Shown: piece after piece, positions 12,401 through 28,145 of the stretch
Layout: every line of letters starts with the position of its first letter
How positions within the stretch are numbered: position 1 is the stretch's first letter
NCBI GenBank assembly: GCA_016946835.1
Contig: JACVTC010000015.1
Location: 905,001 to 937,500, forward strand
Direction of reading: 5' to 3'
Length of the DNA stretch: 32,500 nucleotides
From: Neocallimastix lanati (nom. inval.)
Lineage: Eukaryota; Neocallimastigomycota; Neocallimastigomycetes; Neocallimastigales; Neocallimastigaceae
The notes under the pieces: model-generated
Seen by the model: the letters and a program-made list of their open reading frames with translations, nothing else
The model's database searches: none
Told to the model about the DNA's origin: nothing
Translations under genes and position numbers: made by a program

Positions 12401-13704
12401 ATGAACCAAAAGATACCACTTACTTCGCTGATGTTAATAAGAGAATTATTAAGTATAACGTCAATAATGATGCCTACAATTTCGCCTATGAAAAAGATAT
12501 TATTTGTATTTTCGCAAACAACAAATGTACTCCAAATGCTGATTTAAATAGCAGGGAATTCTGTATTACTTACAAGGGTGAAATTGCTTTAGCTGCTGCT
12601 GATATTAAGAATCGTGAAACTGGTGACTGTTACAAAGCTGGTTCTATAAATAGCAATATTTATGGATTCAGTCAATACTTATATAGAATGGACGTTAGCT
12701 CTGCTACTCTTGTTGATAAGAATGGTTACCATATTGTCAGTCTTTCATCCAACAACACTGTTGCTACTAAGGATTACAAGAACAGAGTTATTAATACCAA
12801 CTCTATTAAGATTTACGGTTGTTACAATACCAACTGTAAGGTCTATGACCCAGAAGATGGTGTTTACTACTACGATGAAGAAGGTAAGGCCTTATTAAAG
12901 AATGAAAATGACGTTTGGACTGTTCCAGAAGTTTCTGGTTACGCCTTAGTTTCAATTAATCCAAATGAAAAGTTCGTCTACAAGTTTAAGAAAGATATGG
13001 ATGAAATTACTTTATTATCCAAGGCCTCCACTGGTTACTACTACACTATTGACAATGAAATGTATGAATGTAGTGAAATTGATAATACCTGTGAAAAAAT
13101 TGATGAAAGCGATTACTACTTCACTAACACTGGTGAAATATACTACTGTGTTTACGATTCTGAAAACTTAGAAAAGACTGAATGTACCAAGCAATCTTGC
13201 TATGCCGGTCAAAATTACTACATTGGTGGAAACTACTATAGATGTGAAGCTGGATCCTACCTCAGTCCAATTAAGTCAAGAAATTGTAAATATGACGAAA
13301 ATGTTATTATTAACTTCCCAACTATATTATATGAAGAATTCCCAGGTCATATTAAGCAAGCTATGAGTAATGTTGTAAAGAATAATAATTCTACTGCTGT
13401 TGCTGTTAGATCTAACAAGAAATACATATCTGTTGTTCCAGCTATTTACACTAATTGTACATACAATGTTGAAGAAACTGAAGCTACCTATGAATTTGTC
13501 TGTCTTAACAACTTTGTCTCTGTTAACAAAGAAGATGATACAATTGAAATTTGTTCTATTGAAAACCTTGGCTATGTTGAATGTGTTGATGATGATTCTA
13601 ACCCAGAAAAGTGTAACCCAAGTGGTGCATTCAGCAGAATTGTACTTAATGTCTTCAGTGTAATCTTCACTGCCCTTGTTTCATTATATGTTGTTCTTTA
13701 TTAA
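9436..13704 (+). CDS. Scaffoldin-like secreted Tyr/Cys-repeat protein (1382 aa, 2 exons)
   Basis: Exon 1 is 9436-9461, the intron is 9462-9581 (donor GTAAGT, phase 2) and exon 2 is 9582-13704. The splice joins a nine-residue start to a hydrophobic stretch, giving a signal peptide (1-25, cleavage after VKA). The mature protein consists of 20 or more degenerate units of the form G-Y-Y-h-N...L-I-x-C-x4-C, for example GYYINGNKN...LIKC and GYYLNAGGD...VIFC; many centre on YY followed by a C...C pair. The last 20 or so residues are uncharged and hydrophobic, ending LYVVLY directly after CNPSGAFS, as in a GPI signal or tail anchor. Secretion signal, repeats and C-terminal anchor match, from memory, the scaffoldins that dock enzymes in anaerobic-fungal cellulosomes. 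This one is far shorter than the giant ScaA proteins. It contains no catalytic motif and no dockerin that I can see. Alternative: an unrelated Cys-rich surface adhesin. Tyr, Asn and Lys codons change from T/A-ending in the first third to C/G-ending later. Confidence 0.7.
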
Positions 13705-14592
13705 ATATAAAGAAAAATAGTGATACAAATATAATATAAAAAAAAAAAAAAAAATAGAAAAAAGGGCCTACATTTTTAAGCATAATTAAAAAAAAAAAAA
13801 AAAATTATTAAAAAAAAAAATTAAAATACATGATTGAGAAAGAAAAAGGAAAGATAGAATAATAATAATTTAAATTAGATTTATTAATTTTTATTTTTTT
13901 TTTTTCATATTATATATTTTCATATAAACATTTTGTACATTATAATTATTGTTTTTTTTTTCATAACACAAATTATATTATTCAATTCAATTAGAACAAT
14001 ATTTTCTCATTAACCAAAGCATTTTTTTTTAAATTTAATTTTAAATTTTATTAATTTCAATATTTTTTTTAATTTCAATGTTTAATACAATACATTTTTC
14101 ATTTTTAAATTGCATCCACCATTTTTTTTTTTTTATTCAATTTAGGTAGTTTAAACTTTGCATAATTATTTATATATTAGGTATTAAAATAATTTTATGT
14201 CTAATAATATTAAAATCAATGTATAAAAAATAACCTCGAAAGTTTTTTAAAAAAAAAAAAAAATTAAAAAATAGAAAATAAAAAAAAATAATAAAATAAT
14301 TAAAAAAAAAAAAAAAATTTTTTTATTATTGAAATTATTGTGTTTTTTACTATTTTTTTTTAATTTTTAATAAAAATAATTTTTCAATTATTTTTTCAAT
14401 AATGAATTATTTTATTTTTAAAAAAAACATATTTATACAGAATATACATAATAAATTTTACAATACATTGTAAAAATTTAAATATTCATTTATACTATTT
14501 TCCAAAAAAGAATAAAAAATAATAATAATAGTAATAATAGAAGATTGTCTAACGAGCTGCCCATATTTCGGTGAAAGTAAAAAATCATACCT

Positions 14593-14640
<48 letters not shown>

Positions 14641-15193
14641 CTGAATACTTTTTATGTTCTAAATTTGAAGAATTTAGGGAAATAATTCATTTAATTATAG
14701 TATGTTATACCAATTACATAATATTAATAAAAGTATTATAAAACTATTATTTTTTAAAGATTTTTTTTTTTAATTATTTTTTTTTATTTATTTATTTAAT
14801 TATTTCTTAGTATTATTAAACATATAAAATAATACGAAATAAAAATAAAATTAAAATAAATATATTTATGAATTGTTATTTTAATAGATTGTTTGATATG
14901 AAAAAAATACTTAATATGTATATATAAAAAAAATATATATTAATTATATATTTGTATAAATTGCCATATATAATAAATAATTTTTTTTTTTTAAAAAAAA
15001 AAAATTAAAAATGATAATTATTATATCATAAATATTATATTAATTTTTGTTTTTTTTTTTAAATAAAAAAAAAAAAAAAATTATTTTAAAAAATATAAAT
15101 AAATTTTATATTCCCCACAATGGTATATTTTTGTTTTTGTTTAATATGTTTATATAGATATAGAGAAGCATAAACATAATATTTTATACTTCC
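13705..15193. other. Non-coding region between convergent scaffoldin-like and E2 genes
   Basis: This 1.5 kb is A+T-rich and contains the 3' ends of both genes. No gene is visible. A small GC-enriched patch at 14541-14594 followed by a T run is listed separately. Confidence 0.8.
14541..14636. other. Small GC-enriched island followed by 42 T
   Basis: About 50 bases of mixed composition containing GTCTAACGAGCTGCCC, bounded by A+T-only DNA and then a pure run of 42 T (14595-14636). Both strands are open across it (plus frame contains LTSCPYFGESK; minus frame contains LLSPKYGQLVRQ), but it is too short to identify. It could be a relic of a gene or mobile element. A T-terminated small RNA is conceivable, but I see no A/B box or known RNA motif. 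Confidence 0.3.
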
Positions 15194-15430
15194 TTAACCC
15201 AATAATTTTTGAAGAGCAGCTTCTAAATCATTTTGAGTAGCACGTAATGCAGAAAGAACACTAATACGATCAAATCCCATTTCACATAAGGTAGCTATAG
15301 CGTTTTTGTCAAGACCAACTTCATCCGCTGGTCCATCATATGATTTCTTTGGAGCATAGGTTACTGTCCAGTAACGAGCTGTACGGTCAAAATCTTCACG
15401 ATCAGAGAGATAATGTCTAGCAACCTTTAC

Positions 15431-15481
<51 letters not shown>

Positions 15482-16491
15482 GAATTAAAACCAAATAATA
15501 CAATATATATATATATATATAATTATATTTATAGTTTTTTTTTTTCTAATTATCAATTTCTCATAAATAATTTATTAATAAATAAAAGTACTTGAGCATC
15601 TTGTGGATCATTTGGTTCTGGAGTAGTTAATAATGAACGTAATGAAATTAATACAGTTTTTAAAGTATAAGTTGGAGTCCTTTATTATAATAATTTAAAT
15701 AAATATATAGTTTTATTAAATATTTTTATTTTATTTTATTTTATTTTATTTATTTATTTATTATATATTTATTAATTTATTTAATTATATAAAATATTTT
15801 ATTACCAATTATCTTTCAAAATATCTTTTATATTAAAATTTTAATATTTAAAATTATTATTATTATTATTCAATATTATTATTTTATGTATATGAATATA
15901 TCGTAAATATTTTTGATAAATAGATCATTAAAAAATTGATAATTTTTCATGAATTATTTAATATTAATTATATTATATTAATTATTAAATATTTATATAT
16001 ATATATATATATATATACCTAAGCAAATAGCTATAAAACATTATTATATATACATAATAAATACATATATTAATATAAATTTAAAATTCAATTATTGCTT
16101 CTTTAGTAATAATTAATACTATTATATAACAAACCTCCTGTTTGTGATGAAATATTTGGATGATAAACCATAGTTAAGAATTTCATCTTTGGTGGTTTGA
16201 AAGGATAGTTAATTGCTAAATAAAAAAAAATAAAAAAAATTATTTAATAATATATTAAAATTTTAACTTTATTTAAACAATTTTGAATAATAGAATAAAT
16301 TTATCAATTTTAACAAAAATTTTCAAAAGATTTTATAAAAATTATCTAAAATAACTTACGAATTTCAATATCTACAACAAATCTACCATCTTTTTAATTA
16401 AAAATTTACATTAATATACATAGCAAAAATTATAATATAGAAATATTGATATAAAAAAATGAAGTATTTAGTTAATTTATAAATTATCAAG

Positions 16492-16522
<31 letters not shown>

Positions 16523-16893
16523 TATATTTTATACAAATTTATATTATAAAATATTTTTAAACCTTCATATGGGGTTCCTTCTGGTCCATCGAAGGAACCT
16601 TCTAAATGTTCTTTTTATTATTTAAATAATAATTAAAATGAATATTGAAATATTATTTTTTAATAACAATTGGTTATTAAATTATGTTATTTTAAAAGTT
16701 TTGTAAATTATAATAATTGTTCTAATTAATTTTCAGTTTAAATGATAGTAGTCAATAAACATTTTTTATAATATAATAAATTCTACATACGAAAATTATC
16801 ATCAATAATTTTTAATTGAACAGTTGATTCTTTATCTTTTAAAACATCCTTAATTTCCTTAGTAATTCTTTTACTGATTTGAATTGTAGCCAT
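15194..16893 (-). CDS. UBC1: Ubiquitin-conjugating enzyme E2 with C-terminal UBA domain (Ubc1/UBE2K type, 203 aa, 8 exons)
   Basis: Proposed exons, from the 5' end: 16791-16893, 16563-16610, 16360-16389, 16135-16215, 16019-16030 (12 nt), 15806-15824 (19 nt), 15592-15679 and 15194-15424. The joined frame gives a complete E2: helix 1 from residue 1, GPEGTPYE around 45-52, YPFKPP at 64-69, HPN at 79-81, catalytic Cys90 in GAICLDILKDNW, and [16 protein letters not shown] after it. The C-terminal part (about 165-203) is a UBA domain with CEMGFD. Length and order match yeast Ubc1 and human UBE2K (about 200-215 aa), which load ubiquitin from E1 and extend Lys48 chains for proteasomal degradation. 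The only exon able to supply the active-site loop is the 12-nt microexon, which is bounded by TAG and GTATAT. The donor of intron 7 (GTACTT) is weak. Start ATG at 16893 is the first in frame and fits family length. Confidence 0.92.
16019..16030 (-). other. 12-nt microexon encoding the E2 active-site cysteine
   Basis: The exon reads CTATTTGCTTAG on the minus strand, between an upstream TAG acceptor and a GTATAT donor. With the phase-1 G from exon 4 and AT from the next exon it encodes A-I-C-L and the first base of D. This restores the canonical GAICLDILKD sequence of Ubc1-type E2s, and without it the enzyme would lack its catalytic Cys. The next exon (15806-15824) is only 19 nt. Confidence 0.85.
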
Positions 16894-17134
16894 TTCAAAT
16901 TATTAATATTAAAATTTTATTCTTTATTAAAATTATTATTTTATATTATTTTATTTTTGTTTTAAAAGTTTTACAGGTTTGTCTGAAATAGAATAGTTGG
17001 AAATTTTTATTTTTATATTATTAATATATAGATATATATTATATTAAATACAGATTTAAATTATATTTTATTTTAGTAAAAGTATATAAAATGTATATAA
17101 AATATATATATGGTTAATTAAAATGAAACAATGA

Positions 17135-17165
<31 letters not shown>

Positions 17166-18435
17166 GAGAAGATTTATGAATAGAATTTTGAAAAATTATA
17201 AATGAAATTATATAAAATTATATTAATTTAAATACAAAAATCGAATGATTCTTATTATAACAAAATGTTTTATTAATTTTTGAAATGCTTTTTTTTTTTT
17301 TATTTATTCCTCAATAAGTTAAAAATTAGGAACACATAAACAAAAATTTCTTTCATAGATATTTATATTATAATTTATTCTATGTCCATTTTTTCATTTT
17401 AAAATTAAAATAAATAATTAATAATTGTTATATTAAAATTGATTCAATATTTTACCTTTTTTATGTTAATTATTAAATATTGTTTTTTTTATTTTTATTT
17501 TTATTTTTGCAAACCAAAACCTATTTTTTATTTATTTATAATTTTTTTTTTTATTTGCTTTTAATTTTATTTTTTTCTTTTTTTATGTTATCTTTTTTTT
17601 TTTTTATTTCAATTAATCTTTTTTTAATTTTTATTTTTACTTTTATTTATTTTTATTTTAAATAAAATAAAATTTCATTATATTAAATAAAATAATTAAA
17701 TATTTAAATATTTTTAATCTATTAAAAAATTTTATATTAAATTTATTAAATACAGAAAAAGTAAAAATAATATATTAAATATTATGATATATTATAATTA
17801 ATTTTATTTCATTATAATTAATTTAATAATTAAAAACGGAAAAAAAAATAATAATTATACATTTTTTCTTTTTTACTTCTTTTTACTTTTTTTTTTTTTT
17901 ATTTTTTTTTTTTTAATATTAGTGTTGAATCATTTGAAATTCATGTAAAATCTTAATAATAATAAATACTTAATTGTAAATTATTCATAAATGAATAAAG
18001 AATATGAATATAGTTTATATTATTAAAAAAAAATATATATATATTAATATTTAATTACATTAATAAAATTATTTTCATATTATATAAAAAAATTATCTTT
18101 TTAAAAAAAAGGAAAAATATGTATATTAATTATACTTTAATTATAATTATAATTTTTTGAAAATAAGCCAAATTAATATAGTAACGCAATACAATTGTTA
18201 ATATTTTTTTTTTTTTTTGGTTTTTTATAATAAACTTTATTTAAATTTTAGTTAATTGTTGTAACCTTAAAGATAATCACTTAAACATACATTTTTATAC
18301 TATTAAAATATTTCTTACATTATTTTTTATGATTTAAAGAAGAAATATTTAAATCATTGATAAACTTTTTAATTAATTAAAATTTTGTTGGAATTTTAGC
18401 AAAATAAGATTTAAATTACTTTTATTATATTTTAT

Positions 18436-18481
<46 letters not shown>

Positions 18482-19111
18482 AAAATTTACTTTAAATAAA
18501 AAAGATTTTTTTTATTTAAATCTTATTAACTATTTCATTTAAATTAAAATTTATTAATAATATTATAGTAAATGTTTAAAAAAAAAAATTATTAATTATA
18601 ATATACAATTTATTAAAATATTGATGAACTATTGAATTTAAACATCAATGAAATAGAAAAATTATATTTGAACAACAAAGAAAATATAAAAATGAATATT
18701 AAAATAAAAATATTAATAGATAATGATTTGAAATTTATAATTATAAGTATTTAAAACAGAACCTTCATAGTATTAAACAATAAATATAAAAGTATTAGTT
18801 TTTAAATTAAAATTTAATAAATTTCAAATTAAATTAAAATTTTAATATAAATAAAATTTACTCTCTGTAATTTCACTAAATGCCAATTATTTTAAATGTT
18901 TTTTACTATAAATGATTCAATGGATTCATAATTAAATAAGACTCTTCCAGTTGTTGATATCAATTACATTCTGTACAATAGTTTCTTATGATCATCAATA
19001 TTTTTTTTTTTTGTTTTTATTTTTGTTTTACTTTTGTTTTTTAATTTATTAATTTTTTTTTTTTATATTATTATTATTTTTTATTTAATATTACTTTGTT
19101 TTATTTTATTT

Positions 19112-19232
19112 TTATTTTATTCAATCTGTACTTTAATATTCAATATTCTACTATTTATTTTATTTTGTTTTATTTTATTCAATCTATACTTTAATATTTA
19201 TATTCAATATTCTACTATTTATTTTATTTTAT
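19112..19232. repeat. Two-copy tandem repeat of about 60 bp
   Basis: Copy 1 (from about 19112) and copy 2 (from about 19170) both carry TTATTCAATCTGTACTTTAA or a close variant followed by CAATATTCTACTATTTATTT. Copy 2 has a 6-bp insertion. A related ATTTTATTCAATCTGTA string recurs at about 27014-27032, so the unit may be dispersed. Confidence 0.75.
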
Positions 19233-19428
19233 TTTTACTATATATATATATTAATTATTTTAGTAATTATTTTTTTTAAAAAAAAAAACGATAAAAGAAT
19301 ACACTTCCCATTATTAAAAGTTTTTTATTTTTATATAATTTTTTTAAAATTTAAAAATTATTTAAAGTTATTTTTAATATAATTATAATATAAATTTAAA
19401 TGAAAATTATAAAATAAAACAATTATGA

Positions 19429-19860
19429 TTAATGATGATTAATGATGTAAATTGAAATCATTTCTACCCAAAATAAAAATAAAAAATAAAATAAAACAAA
19501 GAAGCAAATAAGTAACATTTGTAAAGTAGATAGTGTAGTAGTGACCACTAAACTCTTTCTCGAACCAGAAGAAATATCATCAGGAGATTCAATTTTCATG
19601 GAGTCATATTATTATATATATTAAATAAAATCGAAGAATTAGTAATAGAAATTCTTCTTTACCATAGAGGTTGAGAAAAGTTTTTTTTTTTTTACCATGC
19701 CAATCAGAAGGTAACTCATGAGTGTTAAATTAATATGATGGGTAATTTTGTAGGTTAGGCATTTCATTAGGCTGTAAGCTGAACGATATTTATGCTTCAT
19801 CAGATACTGAAGTTCTTTTAAATATCTTTAATTAGTATTAAATTGTAATTCATTTAAAGC
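19429..19860 (-). pseudogene. Coding-like relic ending in a hydrophobic C-terminal tail
   Basis: On the minus strand this stretch is less A+T-rich than its surroundings and shows protein-like frames broken by stops. One frame reads ISFSLQPNEMPNLQNYPSY, then a stop, then FNTHELPSDWHG (about 19800-19694). Further on, an ATG at 19599 opens 56 codons to a stop at 19429: SPDDISSGSRKS is followed by TTTLSTLQMLLICFFVLFYF. This resembles the spacer and hydrophobic tail of a GPI- or tail-anchored surface protein. No acceptor joins the two parts cleanly and there are in-frame stops, so I read it as a decayed gene. I do not recognise the family. An unrecognised spliced gene remains possible. Confidence 0.4.
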
Positions 19861-19972
19861 AAAAATTTAACCAAAAAGAAGCATTTAAATATATTCGATT
19901 AATTAATAATAATAATAAAAAAAAAAAGATAAAGATTTGTTTGTATTAAATTTATATTAATATAAATCTACT

Positions 19973-20024
<52 letters not shown>

Positions 20025-20096
20025 ATTTTTTTAATTATTAATATATTTTATAGTTACGAAGAAGTAGAAGAAAAAAAAAAAATTTTTTTTTTTTTT

Positions 20097-20195
20097 CTTT
20101 TTGTTTTTTATTATTTTTTTTTTTTTTTTCTTTTTGTTTTTTATTATTTTTTTTTTTTTTTTCTTTTTGTTTTTTATTATTTTTTTTTTTTTTTA
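20097..20195. repeat. Three-copy 33-bp T-rich tandem repeat
   Basis: Three nearly perfect 33-base units, each starting CTTTTTGTTTTTTATTATT and ending in a T run, begin at 20097, 20130 and 20163. They explain the apparent open frame with a repeated Phe/Tyr-rich motif. Confidence 0.9.
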
Positions 20196-20502
20196 TTTTA
20201 TTTTACTTATTTTGTATATTACTTTTTTTTTTATACTGATATGATCAAAAGAAAAAAAAAAAATTACTATTAAAAAATTTCTTATTTTTCCAATTTTTTT
20301 TTTTTATTTTTATTTTTTTTTTTATTTTTATTTTTTTATTTTTTTTTATTTTTATTATTTGTATTTTTGTATTTTTACTATTTTTATTTATTTATTTATT
20401 TAGAATATTACTATTTAATATTGATAAATAAATAAATAAATAAAAAATTACTATTAATTTTAAATATTATTAATTTGTAATTTATTAATTAATTATTACT
20501 TC

Positions 20503-20553
<51 letters not shown>

Positions 20554-20591
20554 GATATATTATTTATAATTCAAATTTCTTCTTAATTTAA

Positions 20592-25652
<5,061 letters not shown>

Positions 25653-26837
25653 TTTAATATATTTTATTATGTTTTAGTATTAATTGTCCAATCTTGATTA
25701 TATTATAGTGTATTATGTGAATAAGAGTTTTAAATAAATAAATATATATATTTCTTAATATTTAAAAAAAATAATAATAATAATGATTTTATTTTTTTTT
25801 TTTTTGATTTCTTTTTCCCTCTTATATAATTATTGAAATATATATATTATATTGTTAATAGTATGATTTAAAAATATTTAACCGAATATAGTGCTTTTCA
25901 TTTGTATTTATAATATTAAATACATGAATTAATATTTTTTTATTAATAAAATAAAAAAAAAAATGAATTTTTCAATCTTTTTTTTATTAATAATACTTAT
26001 TTACTCATATATATTACAATTTCCTCCTTTTTTTTTTTCTTTTTTTTACTTTTCTTTACTTAAATATCAAAGAAAAATATTTATAATTTTATTATATTGT
26101 TTTTTTTATTTTATTTTTTAAAACATTAAAAAATAAAAAAAAAAAAAATGAATTTTATTTTTTTTTACTATATACTTTTTTGTTATTTGTTAATAATCCA
26201 TAATATAAATAAATTATTTTAGGTATAGTAAAAAAAGAAAAAAAAAGGAAAAAAAAAATTAAAAATTTAATAATTATTAAATAATTAATAAAACCACATT
26301 TAATAATTAAATAAATAGTTAATAATTAAATAAATAGTTAATAATAAATAATAATAATAATATAATATTAAAATATTATATATAAAATATAAATTATTAT
26401 TAAATTAAATATAATTAATAATTAATAAATAATAGTTAAAAATATTAAAATAATAATTTTTATTTAAACTTTTAAAAAAAAAATGAAACACTTATTAATA
26501 AAAAATACTTGATATTTTTTTTATAATTAATAATAAATAAAACCATTTATTAATTATTATTATTATTTATATTTCAAAAGATAATTTTTCCACATATAAA
26601 TCTGTATATAATGATTAAAACAATAATTTAATTATTAATTAAACATTATTTATTCTATATTGATAACATTTGTAATTTATTTTATTTTATTTTTTTTTTT
26701 AATAGATATGATAGATTTTTATATTTTTTATAAAAAGTATGTATTTTTTTCAGATATTATATAAATATAATTATGTAATCATAATTTGTTTTATAAATTA
26801 TGATAAATATCATTAAAAATTCAAAATATTTAATTAA

Positions 26838-26948
26838 TCCATAGTTTTAGATAATAAAGTTATTGTTACTATTTATTTTATATTTAAAGATAAATGTTTA
26901 GAGGAAGTTGGAGTAGGTATATTCAAATGGTTATTTAATCAATTGTAA
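26838..26948 (+). other. Short coding-like stretch
   Basis: An open stretch of 36 codons ends at TAA 26946-26948, containing FKDKCLEEVGVGIFKWLFNQL just before the stop. A CCATAG acceptor-like site at its start would allow it to be a terminal exon, but I find no matching upstream exon. It is probably a relic; no family recognised. Confidence 0.2.
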
Positions 26949-27191
26949 TAATAATTTAAAATATTTAAATGAATTTACAAACAATGAATAGACTTAAAAG
27001 TTATTATTTTATTTTATTTTATTCAATCTGTAGTTAAATATTATCTATATTTTAGTATTTATTTTCTTTTTTTTTTATATTTTAATTTATTATTTTTTTT
27101 TTTTAGTAATTTTTAGAATATTTTTTATATTGATTATTTGATTCTTTTTAGATATTATATCATTATTTATCTATTTTAATACAATATTCAA

Positions 27192-27222
<31 letters not shown>

Positions 27223-27524
27223 TTTGGAAAGTCTTAACAATTTATTAAAATGAGAATAATCAATTAGCATCAAATATAGAAATTATTTGGAATAGGGTTA
27301 TCTTTTTTATTCTCAATATCTGAATGACATTAAGAAAGAAAATTTAATTTGGAAATATAATCAGATTGCAATATGAAAAGTTTATTAAAAATAAAAAAAT
27401 GAAATGAAACGATTAATCTCATTTTCAATAATATACATTGAATAAATGATATAAAATTAATTATCATAATTTAAATAGACCTTGTTGATTTTAATAAATA
27501 TAATAAATATTTTTTACTATAGGA

Positions 27525-27626
27525 ATGAAATCAATAGTTTTTCTCAATTTGCTATTATTAATATTATTATTATCGTTATCATTATGTAGTAGTAGTAATA
27601 AAGGTAGTAGAGGTAGTAATAGTTAA
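27525..27626 (+). CDS. Tiny ORF with a signal-peptide-like sequence
   Basis: The 33-codon frame starts with ATG at 27525 and encodes MKSIVFLNLLLLILLLSLSL followed by CSSSNKGSRGSNS and a TAA. The sequence is a textbook secretory leader. An internal donor-like site (AAAG|GTAGTA at about 27603) suggests it may be the first exon of a secreted-protein gene. Downstream exons are not evident: the next candidate stretches carry stops. It may equally be the surviving leader of a decayed gene, or chance from a TTA-rich repeat. Confidence 0.3.
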   Translation: MKSIVFLNLLLLILLLSLSLCSSSNKGSRGSNS

Positions 27627-27719
27627 ATTAATATTTAATATGATAATTTATATTTAAAGTTTTGCTGATACTTAGTTTTCTTCAATTGTAACTTCTTTTT
27701 ATTTAATTCAATATTATTG

Positions 27720-28015
27720 GTCATACTTTAATTGATAGGATAAATAATTGTGTTGTTATAATAACAATAGTAGACTTGGCTTCTTCAATTTCCCATCTCC
27801 ATTGTTATTATTATTACATTTCTATTATATTATATATATATAGTTTATTTTTTTTATTTTTTTTTTTTTTTTTTGTTGTTACACTTTCTTATAATAATTA
27901 TAATTATTATATATTAACTAATAATAAAGGTTAAGATATGATAGTGTGCTTACCCATTCGGGCAATTTTGTGATTTCATCCATCGATTGAGCCCTGAGGT
28001 GATTTGAATGAAAAT
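27720..28015 (-). pseudogene. Degraded, possibly leucine-rich-repeat-like remnant
   Basis: On the minus strand, ATG at 27983 opens 21 codons reading MDEITKLPEWVSTLSYLNLY, which fits the L-P-x-W/h-x2-L-x-x-L-x-L rhythm of a leucine-rich repeat, with open sequence upstream as well. A second coding-like piece on the same strand at about 27725-27800 contains RWEIEEAKSTIVIITTQLF. Stops separate them and no clean splice joins them. I therefore treat this as the remains of a gene. The LRR reading rests on a single repeat and is weak. Confidence 0.22.
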
Positions 28016-28113
28016 ATCATTAATATTTTAATTTATTATATATATAATTCAGGAATGTAAAATATCAAAGTTTAATAAAACAAATAATTTTTTTATGCTT
28101 CTGTTTTATTTTT

Positions 28114-28145
<32 letters not shown>

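Larger units (their letters stand above)
16894..20591. other. Non-coding region between the E2 gene and the SNF1 gene
   Basis: These 3.7 kb hold the E2 promoter and the 3' end of SNF1. Apart from the coding-like relic at 19429-19860, the region is A/T homopolymer and simple repeat: a GAGAGA run near 17156-17169, an A run at 18440-18475, a T run at 19975-20023, and an A run at 20516-20551 preceded by 13 T. The open frames near 17480, 19034 and 20022 are Phe/Leu/Tyr-only translations of T-rich repeat and are not genes. A minus-strand stretch at about 18840-19010 is slightly less A+T-rich and may be an old relic. Confidence 0.75.

Noticed and set aside
9952-13704. Starting the scaffoldin-like gene at the GTG of 9952
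   Set aside because: The frame is open upstream to 9582 and joins by a GTAAGT/AG intron to an ATG exon, giving a proper signal peptide.
17480-19279. Phe/Leu-rich open frames near 17480 and 19034
   Set aside because: Translations of T-rich simple repeats, without flanking splice sites or codon bias.
19500-19580. Possible tRNA because of a GGTTCGA-like string on the minus strand
   Set aside because: The A-box-like and B-box-like parts are in the wrong order and no cloverleaf can be drawn.
20022-20273. 83-codon Phe/Tyr-rich open frame
   Set aside because: It is fully explained by a 33-bp T-rich tandem repeat; there is no gene-like composition.
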